Assembly (NCBI GenBank): GCA_905213875.1
Contig: CAJMJN010000011.1
Location: 1-41,392, forward strand
Reading direction: 5' to 3'
Origin: an uncultured Clostridium sp.
GTDB taxonomy: Bacteria > Bacillota > Clostridia > TANB77 > CAG-508
DNA length: 41,392 bases
Part shown: piece after piece, positions 1 through 7,791 of the stretch
Numbering within the stretch: position 1 is the stretch's first letter
How the letters are laid out: every line of letters starts with the position of its first letter
Notes under the pieces: model-generated
What the model was told of the DNA's origin: nothing
Seen by the model: only the letters and a program-made list of their open reading frames with translations
Databases searched by the model: none
Program-made: the position numbers and the translations under genes

Positions 1-65
1 TTTATTAAATTTTCTTTACATTTTCCTGTTTTTTATCATTTTGGAACTTTTTACCATTTTTATGT

Positions 66-78
66 CCCTACGTCAGGG
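66..78. other. Small hairpin just past the 3' end of the FGE-like gene
   Basis: CCCT and AGGG arms enclose a 5-nt loop, 17 bases after the stop codon of the gene at 96-1001. Diversity-generating retroelements often carry a short hairpin just downstream of the variable region. This one is weak (4 bp), so the link is only suggestive. The remaining 1-65 holds no gene I can support. Confidence 0.3.
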
Positions 79-95
79 TTTTACAGTGGTCAGTG

Positions 96-1001
96 CTACT
101 TAATATAAAGCGTGACACGAAAACCAGTTATGCCATAGTCGTAATTAGGCTCGCTGCAATCGCGATAAGCGACAGGATAAAGGTTTCCACTAAAATAGTA
201 ATCGCTACCACGGGCAACACGACGTGAACTTTTGTTCTGTTCTTGTGTCCATTCATCTACATTACCTGCAAAGTCGTAGATGTTATTAGCACACCATTCT
301 TCTCTGCTTCCTGTTTTAACTACTTTCTTCGGAGAATTCTTTGTATTCCTATGGTTTCCCCATTCAGTAGAGTCATCTGCAATTTCAGCAAAAGTTTTAG
401 CTTCCGTTTTGATAAACCATTCCAATACCGAATCATATTCTGCACCAAAAGTCAGATGAGTCTTAACTGCTTCATTATCTTCGATAGTGGATGCAACCTT
501 CTTGGCATCATCAAAATTGATGTTTACCCACGGCATAACGCCTTTTACCGACTGTGGTTTTCCTTCTGAACTTTTGGAAATGTTATAACGAGAAATATAA
601 AATCCCCCATATTTCTTAACACTTTCAAGTTGTTCAAGCAGTTCATCATTTAACGTTTCATTAAATTCATCATCCGAAAATTCATTGTTCATATAATTCC
701 GTCTGCCGAATTTCTCCGAAAAATGTTCTCCATCAAGTGTTCCATTAGAGTCGAGACTTCCAACAGGAATCCATACAAACTGGCTTCTATCAGAACATCT
801 TTCAATTACAAATCCATTGTTCCATTCTCCACAGACATGCTTATATCCTTCTGGAATTGGAGGATTTACATAGTTTGTAGAGTAGACATTGGATGTAGCA
901 ATGTTCAGAGCTCTGATAATTAACTCTCCACTTGTTCCCTCTGAGACTTCAAAGGTTATACCCTTTTCTGCCTCAAGCACAAATTTTTCATACCGTTTCA
1001 T
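96..1001 (-). CDS. FGE/C-type-lectin-fold (SUMF1-like) protein, possible DGR target
   Basis: 301 aa with start ATG preceded by AAGGAGG. The C-terminal half has the formylglycine-generating-enzyme/C-type-lectin fold pattern: FVWIPVG near residue 75, YGGFYISRY near 131, EEWCANNIYDFAGNVDEWT near 233, then RGSDYYFSGN and a final GFRVTLYIK. The family includes FGE, sulfatase-modifying proteins and the variable proteins of diversity-generating retroelements (DGRs). The last 45 codons are rich in Asn, Asp, Ser and Tyr on a fixed RG...GFR scaffold, as in DGR variable regions, but no reverse transcriptase lies in the window. No signal peptide is visible. Base use is unlike all neighbours: CGT, CGC and CGG arginines and GCC appear, whereas host genes use mostly AGA. 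This points to transfer, perhaps from a phage or mobile island. Fold call fairly sure, DGR role tentative. Confidence 0.75.
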   Translation of the reverse strand: MKRYEKFVLEAEKGITFEVSEGTSGELIIRALNIATSNVYSTNYVNPPIPEGYKHVCGEWNNGFVIERCSDRSQFVWIPVGSLDSNGTLDGEHFSEKFGRRNYMNNEFSDDEFNETLNDELLEQLESVKKYGGFYISRYNISKSSEGKPQSVKGVMPWVNINFDDAKKVASTIEDNEAVKTHLTFGAEYDSVLEWFIKTEAKTFAEIADDSTEWGNHRNTKNSPKKVVKTGSREEWCANNIYDFAGNVDEWTQEQNKSSRRVARGSDYYFSGNLYPVAYRDCSEPNYDYGITGFRVTLYIK

Positions 1002-1064
1002 AGTTTATACCTCCTTAAGTGATAACTTTATAACGGTTTCAACATGGCTATTGCCATTATGTTA

Positions 1065-1093
1065 ATAATACTACATTTTCTTGCATTTTGCAA
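1065..1093 (-). promoter_or_regulatory. Promoter of the FGE-like gene with +1 palindrome
   Basis: On the minus strand TTGCAA, a 17-nt spacer and TATTAT form a sigma-A-type promoter. An ATGGC-N4-GCCAT palindrome at 1044-1057 lies at the expected transcription start and could be an operator. The promoter is divergent from that of asnS. Confidence 0.55.
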
Positions 1094-1131
1094 ATTTTGT
1101 AAACTTTGAATAGTGTAAAATTAATTCATGC

Positions 1132-1160
1132 TTGAACTTTTATTGATTATAGACTATAAT
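1132..1160 (+). promoter_or_regulatory. asnS promoter
   Basis: TTGAAC, a 17-nt spacer and TATAAT end 32 bases before the asnS start. The leader is too short for a T-box, which often controls aminoacyl-tRNA synthetase genes in this phylum. Confidence 0.75.
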
Positions 1161-1192
1161 ACTTAATATAAATTTAATAGAAGGAGATTATC

Positions 1193-2584
1193 ATGAAGGA
1201 AATAACTATAAGAAAATTATTTAAAAATACTACTGATTATATTAATAAAACAATTTCTATTGAAGGTTGGGTAAAATCTTTAAGAGATTCAAAAACATTC
1301 GGATTTATCGAATTAAATGATGGAACATTTTTTAAAAATATCCAAATTGTATTTAATAATGAATTATCTAATTTTGATGACATTTGCAAATTAACTCTTA
1401 GTTCATCTATAAAAGTTACTGGTAAAATGGTTGAAACACCAAATGCAAAACAACCTTTTGAAATTCAAGCAACAAAAATTGAAATTGAAAGTTTAGCAGA
1501 TAATGATTATCCATTACAAAAAAAGAAACATTCTTTTGAATATTTAAGAACAATTGCACACCTTAGACCTAGAACAAATACTTTTAATGCTGTATTTAGA
1601 GTTAGAAGTGTTTTTGCATATGCAATTCACAAATTCTTCCAAGAACAAGGATTTGTTTATGTTCATACACCTCTTATAACTGGTAGTGACGCTGAAGGCG
1701 CAGGAGAAATGTTTAATGTTAATTCATTTAACTTAGAAAATTTACCTAAAACAGATGATGGAAAAGTTGATTATTCTAAAGATTTCTTTGGTAAACCTGC
1801 TCATCTAACAGTTAGTGGTCAATTAAATGCAGAAACATATGCAGAGAGTTTTTGTAATGTATATACATTTGGACCAACTTTTAGAGCTGAAAATTCAAAT
1901 ACTGTAAAACATGCAGCAGAATTTTGGATGGTTGAACCAGAAATTTGTTTTGCAGATTTAAAAGATGATATGGATTTAGCAGAAGCTATGATTAAATATA
2001 CCTTTAAATATGTTTTAGATAATTGCCCAGAAGAAATGGAATTTTTTAATAAATTTATTGACAAAGATTTACTAGAAAGATTAAATCATGTAATTAATTC
2101 TGATTTTGCTAGAGTTACATATACAGATGCTGTAAAAGAACTTGAAAAACATAATGATGAATTTGAATATAAAGTATCTTGGGGTGTTGATTTACAAACA
2201 GAACATGAAAGATATTTGTGTGAAAAAATTTATAAAAAACCTGTTTTTGTTATGGATTACCCAAAAGATATTAAAGCATTTTATATGAAGCAAAATCCAG
2301 ATGGAAAAACAGTTGCAGCTTCTGACCTTTTAGTTCCTGGTATTGGTGAAATAATTGGTGGAAGTCAAAGAGAAGAAAACTATGATAAATTATTAACTAG
2401 AATGAAAGAATTAAATATGCCAATTGAAAACTATAATTGGTATTTAGATTTAAGAAAATATGGTAGTTGTGTTCATTCTGGTTTTGGGCTTGGTTTTGAA
2501 AGAGGAATTATGTATTTAACAGGTATGCAAAATATTCGTGATGTTATTCCTTTCCCAAGAACACCAAAAAATTGTGATTATTAA
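1193..2584 (+). CDS. asnS: Asparagine--tRNA ligase
   Basis: 463 aa, the usual length for bacterial AsnRS. It charges tRNA-Asn with asparagine in the cytoplasm. An N-terminal OB-fold anticodon-binding domain (about 1-110, ITIRKLF...ISIEGWVKSLRDSKTFGFIELNDG) is followed by a class II catalytic core. Motif 2 is seen as TFRAENSNT...AEFWMVEPE and motif 3 as GFGLGFERGIMYLTG near the end, and the protein closes IPFPRTPKNCDY as in AsnRS. The start ATG follows AGAAGGAGA at a good distance. It is transcribed alone from the promoter at 1132-1160 and ends at a bidirectional terminator. AspRS is excluded by the AsnRS-type C-terminus. Confidence 0.97.
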   Translation: MKEITIRKLFKNTTDYINKTISIEGWVKSLRDSKTFGFIELNDGTFFKNIQIVFNNELSNFDDICKLTLSSSIKVTGKMVETPNAKQPFEIQATKIEIESLADNDYPLQKKKHSFEYLRTIAHLRPRTNTFNAVFRVRSVFAYAIHKFFQEQGFVYVHTPLITGSDAEGAGEMFNVNSFNLENLPKTDDGKVDYSKDFFGKPAHLTVSGQLNAETYAESFCNVYTFGPTFRAENSNTVKHAAEFWMVEPEICFADLKDDMDLAEAMIKYTFKYVLDNCPEEMEFFNKFIDKDLLERLNHVINSDFARVTYTDAVKELEKHNDEFEYKVSWGVDLQTEHERYLCEKIYKKPVFVMDYPKDIKAFYMKQNPDGKTVAASDLLVPGIGEIIGGSQREENYDKLLTRMKELNMPIENYNWYLDLRKYGSCVHSGFGLGFERGIMYLTGMQNIRDVIPFPRTPKNCDY

Positions 2585-2604
2585 TTTAAAATTTATTTAT
2601 AAAA

Positions 2605-2643
2605 AATAAGGTATATAAAATAAATTATATACCTTATTTTTTT
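2605..2643. terminator. Bidirectional terminator, asnS / M23 peptidase
   Basis: A perfect 14-bp stem (2605-2618 with 2625-2638) and 6-nt loop have A-runs upstream and T-runs downstream. It lies between two convergent genes. Confidence 0.9.
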
Positions 2644-3664
2644 AATTATATAAATATTTTTGTGGATTTACATGTGTTCCATTAATACGTATTTCTAAAT
2701 GTAAATGTGGTCCTGTTGAATTACCAGTAGAACCAACAGCAGCAATTACATCTCCTGCTTTTACTTCTTGACCTACTTTAACATACATTTTGCTTGTATG
2801 TCCATACCAAGTTTCAACACCATTTCCATGGTCTATTTTTACTAAATTACCATATGATCCACTATATTTAGCACATGTAACTGTACCACTTGCAACAGCT
2901 TTTATATCTGTACCTGTTGTTGCAGATATATCTAGTCCTGTATGCGTAGATTGTCTTAATCTACTGCTTTCTCCATATCTTGATGTAATTGTTCCTGAAA
3001 TTGGTTTTGTTGCAATTTTTATACCATTAATTTCTGGCATTGCATCTAATTTTTCTTGAGCTTTTTTAGCTGCTTCTTCAGCTTGTTTTTCTGCCTCTTG
3101 TTTTTCAAGTGTTTCAGTTATTTTATTATTTACATCAGTTTTTGCAACTTCAATTTCAGCTACTTTTACTTCATCTTTATTTTGAGTATATTTTTCTAAA
3201 ATACTTAGATCAAGTTCTTGCTCTGTATTTTCATTTTTTGCTTGATTAACAATTTCTTCTGCCTCTTCTATTGTATTAACAGTTTCTATTGTTTCATTAT
3301 TAAGAGCTATATCATAATATTTATATGTTATAATTGCGTCTTCTTCTATTTTACTAGCAATTTGCTCTTCGTTTGTTTTTGTTTCTCTATTTACAAGTTT
3401 TAACTCATATTCAGGATCTGATTTTAGTTCAATATTGTCAACGTTTTTATTTTCTTCTATTAAACTTGTTTTTAGGCTTTCTTTAAATTCTTTTTTATTT
3501 TGTACATATCCTATTTCTTCACCTGATATTGTTACTTTATAGATTGGTTTATACTTAATTAATATTATCGCGATTATAAATCCAATTCCTATTATTACTA
3601 TGTTAAAATACTTTAAAATTTCTTTTGTATAGTATTTCAGTTTCGGGTTTAAAATAAGCTTCAC
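2642..3664 (-). CDS. Membrane-anchored M23 peptidase (LytM domain)
   Basis: 340 aa. A transmembrane segment at about 20-37 anchors it, followed by an extracellular linker with a charged alanine/glutamate coiled coil at 183-207. The C-terminal M23 zinc metallopeptidase domain (218-340) has all ligands: H241 and D245 in HTGLD, H289 in WYGHT, and HLH at 320-322. Such proteins cut peptidoglycan peptides or, in sporulating clostridia, resemble SpoIIQ-type factors; the intact zinc site favours an active enzyme. The apparent GTG start at 3664 lies almost directly on the AAAGGAG ribosome site, so the true start is uncertain by a few codons. It has its own promoter (3706-3734) and is convergent with asnS. 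Confidence 0.9.
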   Translation of the reverse strand: MKLILNPKLKYYTKEILKYFNIVIIGIGFIIAIILIKYKPIYKVTISGEEIGYVQNKKEFKESLKTSLIEENKNVDNIELKSDPEYELKLVNRETKTNEEQIASKIEEDAIITYKYYDIALNNETIETVNTIEEAEEIVNQAKNENTEQELDLSILEKYTQNKDEVKVAEIEVAKTDVNNKITETLEKQEAEKQAEEAAKKAQEKLDAMPEINGIKIATKPISGTITSRYGESSRLRQSTHTGLDISATTGTDIKAVASGTVTCAKYSGSYGNLVKIDHGNGVETWYGHTSKMYVKVGQEVKAGDVIAAVGSTGNSTGPHLHLEIRINGTHVNPQKYLYN

Positions 3665-3705
3665 TCTCCTTTTTTTCTTGTCTTTTTTAAACGCGACTAT
3701 TATCT

Positions 3706-3734
3706 ATTATACACTATATTCTTTACAAAATCAA
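3706..3734 (-). promoter_or_regulatory. Promoter of the M23 peptidase gene
   Basis: On the minus strand TTGATT, a 17-nt spacer and TATAAT sit about 40 bases before the start codon. Confidence 0.6.
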
Positions 3735-3878
3735 ATTATGTATACCTTTTTTGTCGTTATTTGTCAATTTAAACAAATCATTTTTGCCAATTTTAGCTAT
3801 TTTAGTATATTTTTCTCTGTTTTGCTCTTATTTACTAACTTTTTCTCTATTTTTCTTAATAATTGATTTTCTATTATT

Positions 3879-4001
3879 TTAATTTGTTATATATTTTTTC
3901 TTTGTAACTCCCTACTGCATAACAAGCTGTAATTTCATAACAGCTTGTTATTTGTTGGTTCCCCCGAATTGTTACTGCATAAAAAATATATAACAAATTA
4001 A
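3879..4001. repeat. Nested inverted-repeat element, 123 bp, in a gene-free gap
   Basis: The 496-base gap 3665-4160 has no gene. It holds a compact element with perfect 21-bp outer inverted arms (3879-3899 and 3981-4001), a perfect 12-bp inner hairpin (3919-3930 and 3940-3951, 9-nt loop), and a direct repeat TACTGCATAA at 3913-3922 and 3973-3982, one copy beside the inner hairpin and one beside the right outer arm. The middle (3952-3972) is richer in C and G than its surroundings. It could be a structured small RNA or a small non-autonomous mobile element (MITE). I do not recognise it as a known family. Confidence 0.7.
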
Positions 4002-4088
4002 GAAATAAAACATATCTAACTAAAACTTTCAACTTTTAAAATAATTATACTAAAGCTCTCTTATTAACCTATACATTCCATCTATATA

Positions 4089-4117
4089 TTGTAGTTTCTG
4101 TAAATTTAAACTATAAA
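4089..4117 (+). promoter_or_regulatory. Promoter of the HTH regulator gene
   Basis: TTGTAG, a 17-nt spacer and TATAAA lie about 43 bases before the start. The -35 box is imperfect. Confidence 0.45.
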
Positions 4118-4160
4118 ATGCTATTATGCTTCTGTAAAATGGAATAGGAAGGTGATTTTA

Positions 4161-4508
4161 ATGGCTTTAGATTACAATATTATTGGTCAAAGAATTAAAC
4201 AAGCTAGATTAAGTAAAAATTTAACACAAGAAGATTTAGCTGAACAAATAGACATTTCAGTTGCTTTTTTAAGTAGAGTAGAAAGAGGAAATTCTCATAT
4301 AAATTTAAAAAGACTTAATCAATTATGTCGTTTATTAGATGTATCTGAAGGATATATTTTAAATGGTGTTTCTAGCAATTCTGAAAACTACCTAAATAAA
4401 GAATTTTCAGAATTATTAAAAAGTTGTTCTCCAGAAACACAAAGATTAATTTATGATATAGCAAAAGTAATTGCTGAACAAGAACACAATAGTGAAGAAG
4501 AAGTTTAA
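4161..4508 (+). CDS. XRE-family helix-turn-helix transcriptional regulator
   Basis: 115 aa. Residues 6-60 form an HTH_3/Cro-CI domain: IGQRIKQARLSKNLTQEDLAEQ, then ISVAFLSRVERGNSHINLKRL, the typical recognition helix pattern. The C-terminus (about 70-115) is helical and acidic and probably mediates dimerisation. I chose the ATG at 4161, not the GTG at 4152, because AGGAAGG ends at 4152, which would put the GTG on the ribosome site. Its target is unknown. It sits alone between a structured element and pflB, so it could act on either or on itself. The size resembles SinR-like regulators, but the sequence does not identify a specific one. Confidence 0.9.
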   Translation: MALDYNIIGQRIKQARLSKNLTQEDLAEQIDISVAFLSRVERGNSHINLKRLNQLCRLLDVSEGYILNGVSSNSENYLNKEFSELLKSCSPETQRLIYDIAKVIAEQEHNSEEEV

Positions 4509-4516
4509 TTTTCTTT

Positions 4517-4556
4517 AAGCATATAATATACAAATATTATATGCTTTTATTTTTTT
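4517..4556 (+). terminator. Terminator of the HTH gene
   Basis: A perfect 12-bp stem (4517-4528 with 4535-4546) is followed by a T-rich run. It isolates the HTH gene from pflB. Confidence 0.9.
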
Positions 4557-4585
4557 CTTTTTCAACAAATTTATACATCATTTGT

Positions 4586-4615
4586 GAAAATTTTGTAAAT
4601 ACCAACAAAATTTTC
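4586..4615. promoter_or_regulatory. Inverted repeat upstream of pflB, candidate operator
   Basis: GAAAATTTTGT and its reverse complement (11-bp perfect arms, 8-nt spacer) lie 9 bases upstream of the -35 box of the pflB promoter. The position suits an activator or redox-regulator site. It does not match the Rex consensus well, so the binder is unknown. Confidence 0.5.
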
Positions 4616-4624
4616 TTATTTAAA

Positions 4625-4653
4625 TTGCTTATATTTTTTTCTTGTGATATTAT
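4625..4653 (+). promoter_or_regulatory. Probable pflBA promoter (extended -10)
   Basis: TTGCTT, a 17-nt spacer and TATTAT, with TGA immediately before the -10 giving an extended -10 element. Confidence 0.5.
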
Positions 4654-4717
4654 AATAATTGCTTAAATGTTTATACTAATATAATGATAAAAAATTAATT
4701 TTTCAAGGAGGTATAAT

Positions 4718-6955
4718 ATGGATTTTGAACAATGGAAAGGTTTTAAAAAAGGTGATTGGAAAGATGAAATAAATGTAAGAGATTTCATTCAACACAATTA
4801 TACACCTTATGAAGGTGATAGTAACTTTTTAACTGAACCAACAGAAAAAACAAAAAAATTATGGAATGAAGTTTTAGAATTATACAAAAAAGAGCATGAC
4901 TCTAAAGGTGGAGTATTAGATATAGATACAAAAACACCATCAACAATTACAGCACATGAAGCTGGATACATTGATAAAGACTTAGAAGATATTGTAGGTT
5001 TGCAAACAGATGCGCCTTTAAAAAGATCTATTATGCCATTTGGTGGTATTAGAATTGTAGAAAAAGCTTGTGAAGCATATGATAAAAAAGTTGATGACAA
5101 GGTTGAAGAAATTTTCCACAATTATAGAAAAACTCATAATGATGGAGTATTTGATGCATATACACCAGATATTAGAGCTGCAAGAAGTTCTCATTTAATT
5201 ACAGGTCTTCCTGATGGATATGGACGTGGTAGAATTATAGGAGATTATCGTAGAGTTGCTTTATATGGTATTGATATTTTAATTGAAGAGAAAAAACAAG
5301 AATTAGATATTTTAAATACAGATGATTTAACAGAAGAAATTATTCGTAGCCGTGAAGAAACAAATGAGCAAATAAAAGCTTTAAATGAATTAAAAGAAAT
5401 GGCTGCAAAATATGGTTTTGATATTTCTAAACCTGCTACAAATGCAAAAGAAGCTGTTCAATGGTTATATTTTGGATACTTAGGAGCAATTAAATCGCAA
5501 GATGGTGCTGCAATGAGTTTAGGTAGAACATCTACTTTCTTAGATATTTATTTTGAAAGAGATTTAGAAAATGGTGTTATTACTGAAGAAGAAGCACAAG
5601 AAATTATGGACCATTTTGTTATGAAATTAAGACTTGTTCGTTTCTTAAGAACACCTGAATATAACGAATTATTTAGTGGAGACCCTGTATGGGTTACAGA
5701 AAGTATTGGTGGTATGGGAATTGATGGTAGAACTTTAGTTACAAAAAACTCTTTCCGTCTACTTCATACACTTGAAAATTTAGGACCAGCTCCTGAGCCT
5801 AATATGACTGTATTATGGTCAACAAGACTTCCTGAAGGATTTAAAAAATTCACAACAAATTTATCTATAAAAACATCTTCAATTCAATATGAAAATGATG
5901 ATTTAATGAGAATCACTTTAGGAGACGATTACGGAATTGCTTGTTGTGTTTCTCCAATGAAAATTGGTAAACAAATGCAATTCTTTGGAGCTAGAGCAAA
6001 CTTAGCAAAAACTCTTTTATATGCAATTAATGGTGGTAAAGATGAAAAAACTGGAAAACAAGTTACACCTTTATTCCAACCAATTACTTCTGAATATTTA
6101 AATTATGATGAAGTTATGCAAAAATTTGACCAAATGATGGATTATGTTGCAAAAATTTATATTAAAGCTTTAAATGCTATCCATTATATGCATGACAAAT
6201 ATTGTTATGAAGCTATTGAAATGGCTTTACATGATAAAGATATTGTTCGTACAATGGCTTGTGGTATTGCAGGTTTATCAGTTGTAGCAGATTCTTTATC
6301 AGCTATAAAATATGCAAAAGTTAAGGTTATTCGTGACGAAACAGGTTTAGCTATTGATTATGAAATTGAAGGTGACTTTCCTAAATTCGGTAATGATGAT
6401 GATAGAGTTGACCAAATTGCGGTTGATGTTACAAAAGCATTCCTTAACAAATTGCGCAAACATCAAACTTACAGAAATTCAAAACATACGTTGTCAATTT
6501 TAACAATTACTTCAAATGTAGTTTATGGAAAAGCTACAGGAAATACACCTGATGGTAGACGTGCTGGTGCTCCATTTGGACCTGGTGCAAACCCACTTCA
6601 CGGTAGAGATGTAAATGGTGCTATTGCTGTTATGAACTCAATTGCAAAACTTCCATTTGATTCAGCAGAAGATGGAATATCTTTCACATTTTCTATTACA
6701 CCAAATACACTTGGTAAATCAGATGAAGAAAAAATTGATAATTTAGTTAATATGTTAGACGGATATTTTACACAAACAGGACATCATATAAATGTAAATG
6801 TTTTTGATAGAGCATTACTTTTAGACGCTATGGATCATCCTGAAAAATATCCTCAACTTACAATACGTGTTTCTGGATATGCAGTTAACTTTACTAAATT
6901 AACTAGAGAACAACAACTTGATGTTGTTAACAGAACTATTCATGAAAAAATTTAG
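4718..6955 (+). CDS. pflB: Formate C-acetyltransferase (pyruvate formate-lyase)
   Basis: 745 aa, normal length for PflB. It converts pyruvate and CoA to acetyl-CoA and formate by a glycyl radical, in the cytoplasm of fermenting anaerobes. The active-site cysteine pair is Cys409-Cys410 (DYGIACCVSP), and the radical glycine is Gly720 in RVSGYAV near the C-terminus. Other signatures include ITGLPDGYGRGRIIGDYRR and GNTPDGRRAGAPFGPGANP. The full set favours true PFL rather than a glycerol dehydratase-like relative. The ribosome site CAAGGAGG is strong. It is followed 33 bases later by its activase gene, so the two form an operon behind the inverted repeat at 4586-4615. Confidence 0.97.
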   Translation: MDFEQWKGFKKGDWKDEINVRDFIQHNYTPYEGDSNFLTEPTEKTKKLWNEVLELYKKEHDSKGGVLDIDTKTPSTITAHEAGYIDKDLEDIVGLQTDAPLKRSIMPFGGIRIVEKACEAYDKKVDDKVEEIFHNYRKTHNDGVFDAYTPDIRAARSSHLITGLPDGYGRGRIIGDYRRVALYGIDILIEEKKQELDILNTDDLTEEIIRSREETNEQIKALNELKEMAAKYGFDISKPATNAKEAVQWLYFGYLGAIKSQDGAAMSLGRTSTFLDIYFERDLENGVITEEEAQEIMDHFVMKLRLVRFLRTPEYNELFSGDPVWVTESIGGMGIDGRTLVTKNSFRLLHTLENLGPAPEPNMTVLWSTRLPEGFKKFTTNLSIKTSSIQYENDDLMRITLGDDYGIACCVSPMKIGKQMQFFGARANLAKTLLYAINGGKDEKTGKQVTPLFQPITSEYLNYDEVMQKFDQMMDYVAKIYIKALNAIHYMHDKYCYEAIEMALHDKDIVRTMACGIAGLSVVADSLSAIKYAKVKVIRDETGLAIDYEIEGDFPKFGNDDDRVDQIAVDVTKAFLNKLRKHQTYRNSKHTLSILTITSNVVYGKATGNTPDGRRAGAPFGPGANPLHGRDVNGAIAVMNSIAKLPFDSAEDGISFTFSITPNTLGKSDEEKIDNLVNMLDGYFTQTGHHINVNVFDRALLLDAMDHPEKYPQLTIRVSGYAVNFTKLTREQQLDVVNRTIHEKI

Positions 6956-6988
6956 TAGCTTAAAATAAACTAATAAGGACGATATATT

Positions 6989-7720
6989 ATGGAAAACGAA
7001 AAAGACTTAAAACATTATGCACGAGTTCATTCTTTTGAAAGCTTTGGAACTGTTGACGGGCCTGGTATTAGATTTGTATTATTTTTACAAGGTTGCCATT
7101 TAAAATGTAAATATTGTCATAACCGTGATACGTGGAGTATCCATTCAGGAGAGTATAAAACTTTAGACGAAATTTTTGATAAAATTATGCGTTGTAAAAA
7201 TTATATTTATCCACGTGGCGGTGTTACTATAAGTGGTGGAGAACCTCTTTTACAACCTCAATTTATAATAGAATTATTTAAAAAATTGAAAAAAGAAGGT
7301 ATCCACACTTGTATTGACACCTCTGGGAATTTGCCATTAAGTGAAAATATCAAAAAAGTTCTTGAATTAACTGACTTAGTATTGCTAGATATTAAACATA
7401 TTGATGATGAAAAGTGCAAAGAACTTGTTGGAAAAGGAAATAAATTTGAATTAGAATTTGCTAGATATTTAAGTGATAATGGTATCCATATGTGGATTAG
7501 ACAAGTCCTTGTTCCAGGAATGACTGACGATGAAAATGATTTACTAAAATTAAAAGATTTTATTTCTTCTTTAGATACTGTTGATAGAGTTGAACTTTTA
7601 CCTTATCACAATTTAGGGGAATATAAGTGGAAAGAACTTGGTTTTAAATATCCTTTAGAAGGTATTAGAGAAGCTAATGATGATGATATTAATAGAGCTA
7701 AAGAAATTTTAGGAATTTAA
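6989..7720 (+). CDS. pflA: Pyruvate formate-lyase-activating enzyme
   Basis: 243 aa radical SAM protein. The CxxxCxxC cluster motif is C36, C40 and C43 (GCHLKCKYCHN), binding the [4Fe-4S] cluster that cleaves SAM. The GGE motif is seen in TISGGEPLLQP. The start SFESFGTVDGPGIRFVLFLQGC is diagnostic of PflA. It makes the glycyl radical on PflB. It follows pflB by 33 bases with ribosome site AATAAGGACG, so the two are co-transcribed. The length is typical, and there is no extra ferredoxin domain, which separates it from larger glycyl-radical activases. Confidence 0.96.
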   Translation: MENEKDLKHYARVHSFESFGTVDGPGIRFVLFLQGCHLKCKYCHNRDTWSIHSGEYKTLDEIFDKIMRCKNYIYPRGGVTISGGEPLLQPQFIIELFKKLKKEGIHTCIDTSGNLPLSENIKKVLELTDLVLLDIKHIDDEKCKELVGKGNKFELEFARYLSDNGIHMWIRQVLVPGMTDDENDLLKLKDFISSLDTVDRVELLPYHNLGEYKWKELGFKYPLEGIREANDDDINRAKEILGI

Positions 7721-7740
7721 ATCACAATCATGATTAAATA

Positions 7741-7779
7741 AAAAATAAAATAGAAACTATTATTTTCTATTTTATTTTT
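7741..7779. terminator. Bidirectional terminator, pflA / antitoxin gene
   Basis: A 16-bp AT-rich perfect stem (7741-7756 with 7764-7779) has flanking A and T runs, between convergent genes. Confidence 0.8.
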
Positions 7780-7791
7780 TATTTCACATTT

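Noticed and set aside
1021..1192. T-box riboswitch before asnS
   Set aside because: The promoter lies only 32 bases before the start, leaving no room for a T-box leader or its antiterminator.
4561..4717. Rex operator before pflB
   Set aside because: The inverted repeat differs from the TTGTTAA-N4-TTAACAA type consensus, so no regulator is named.
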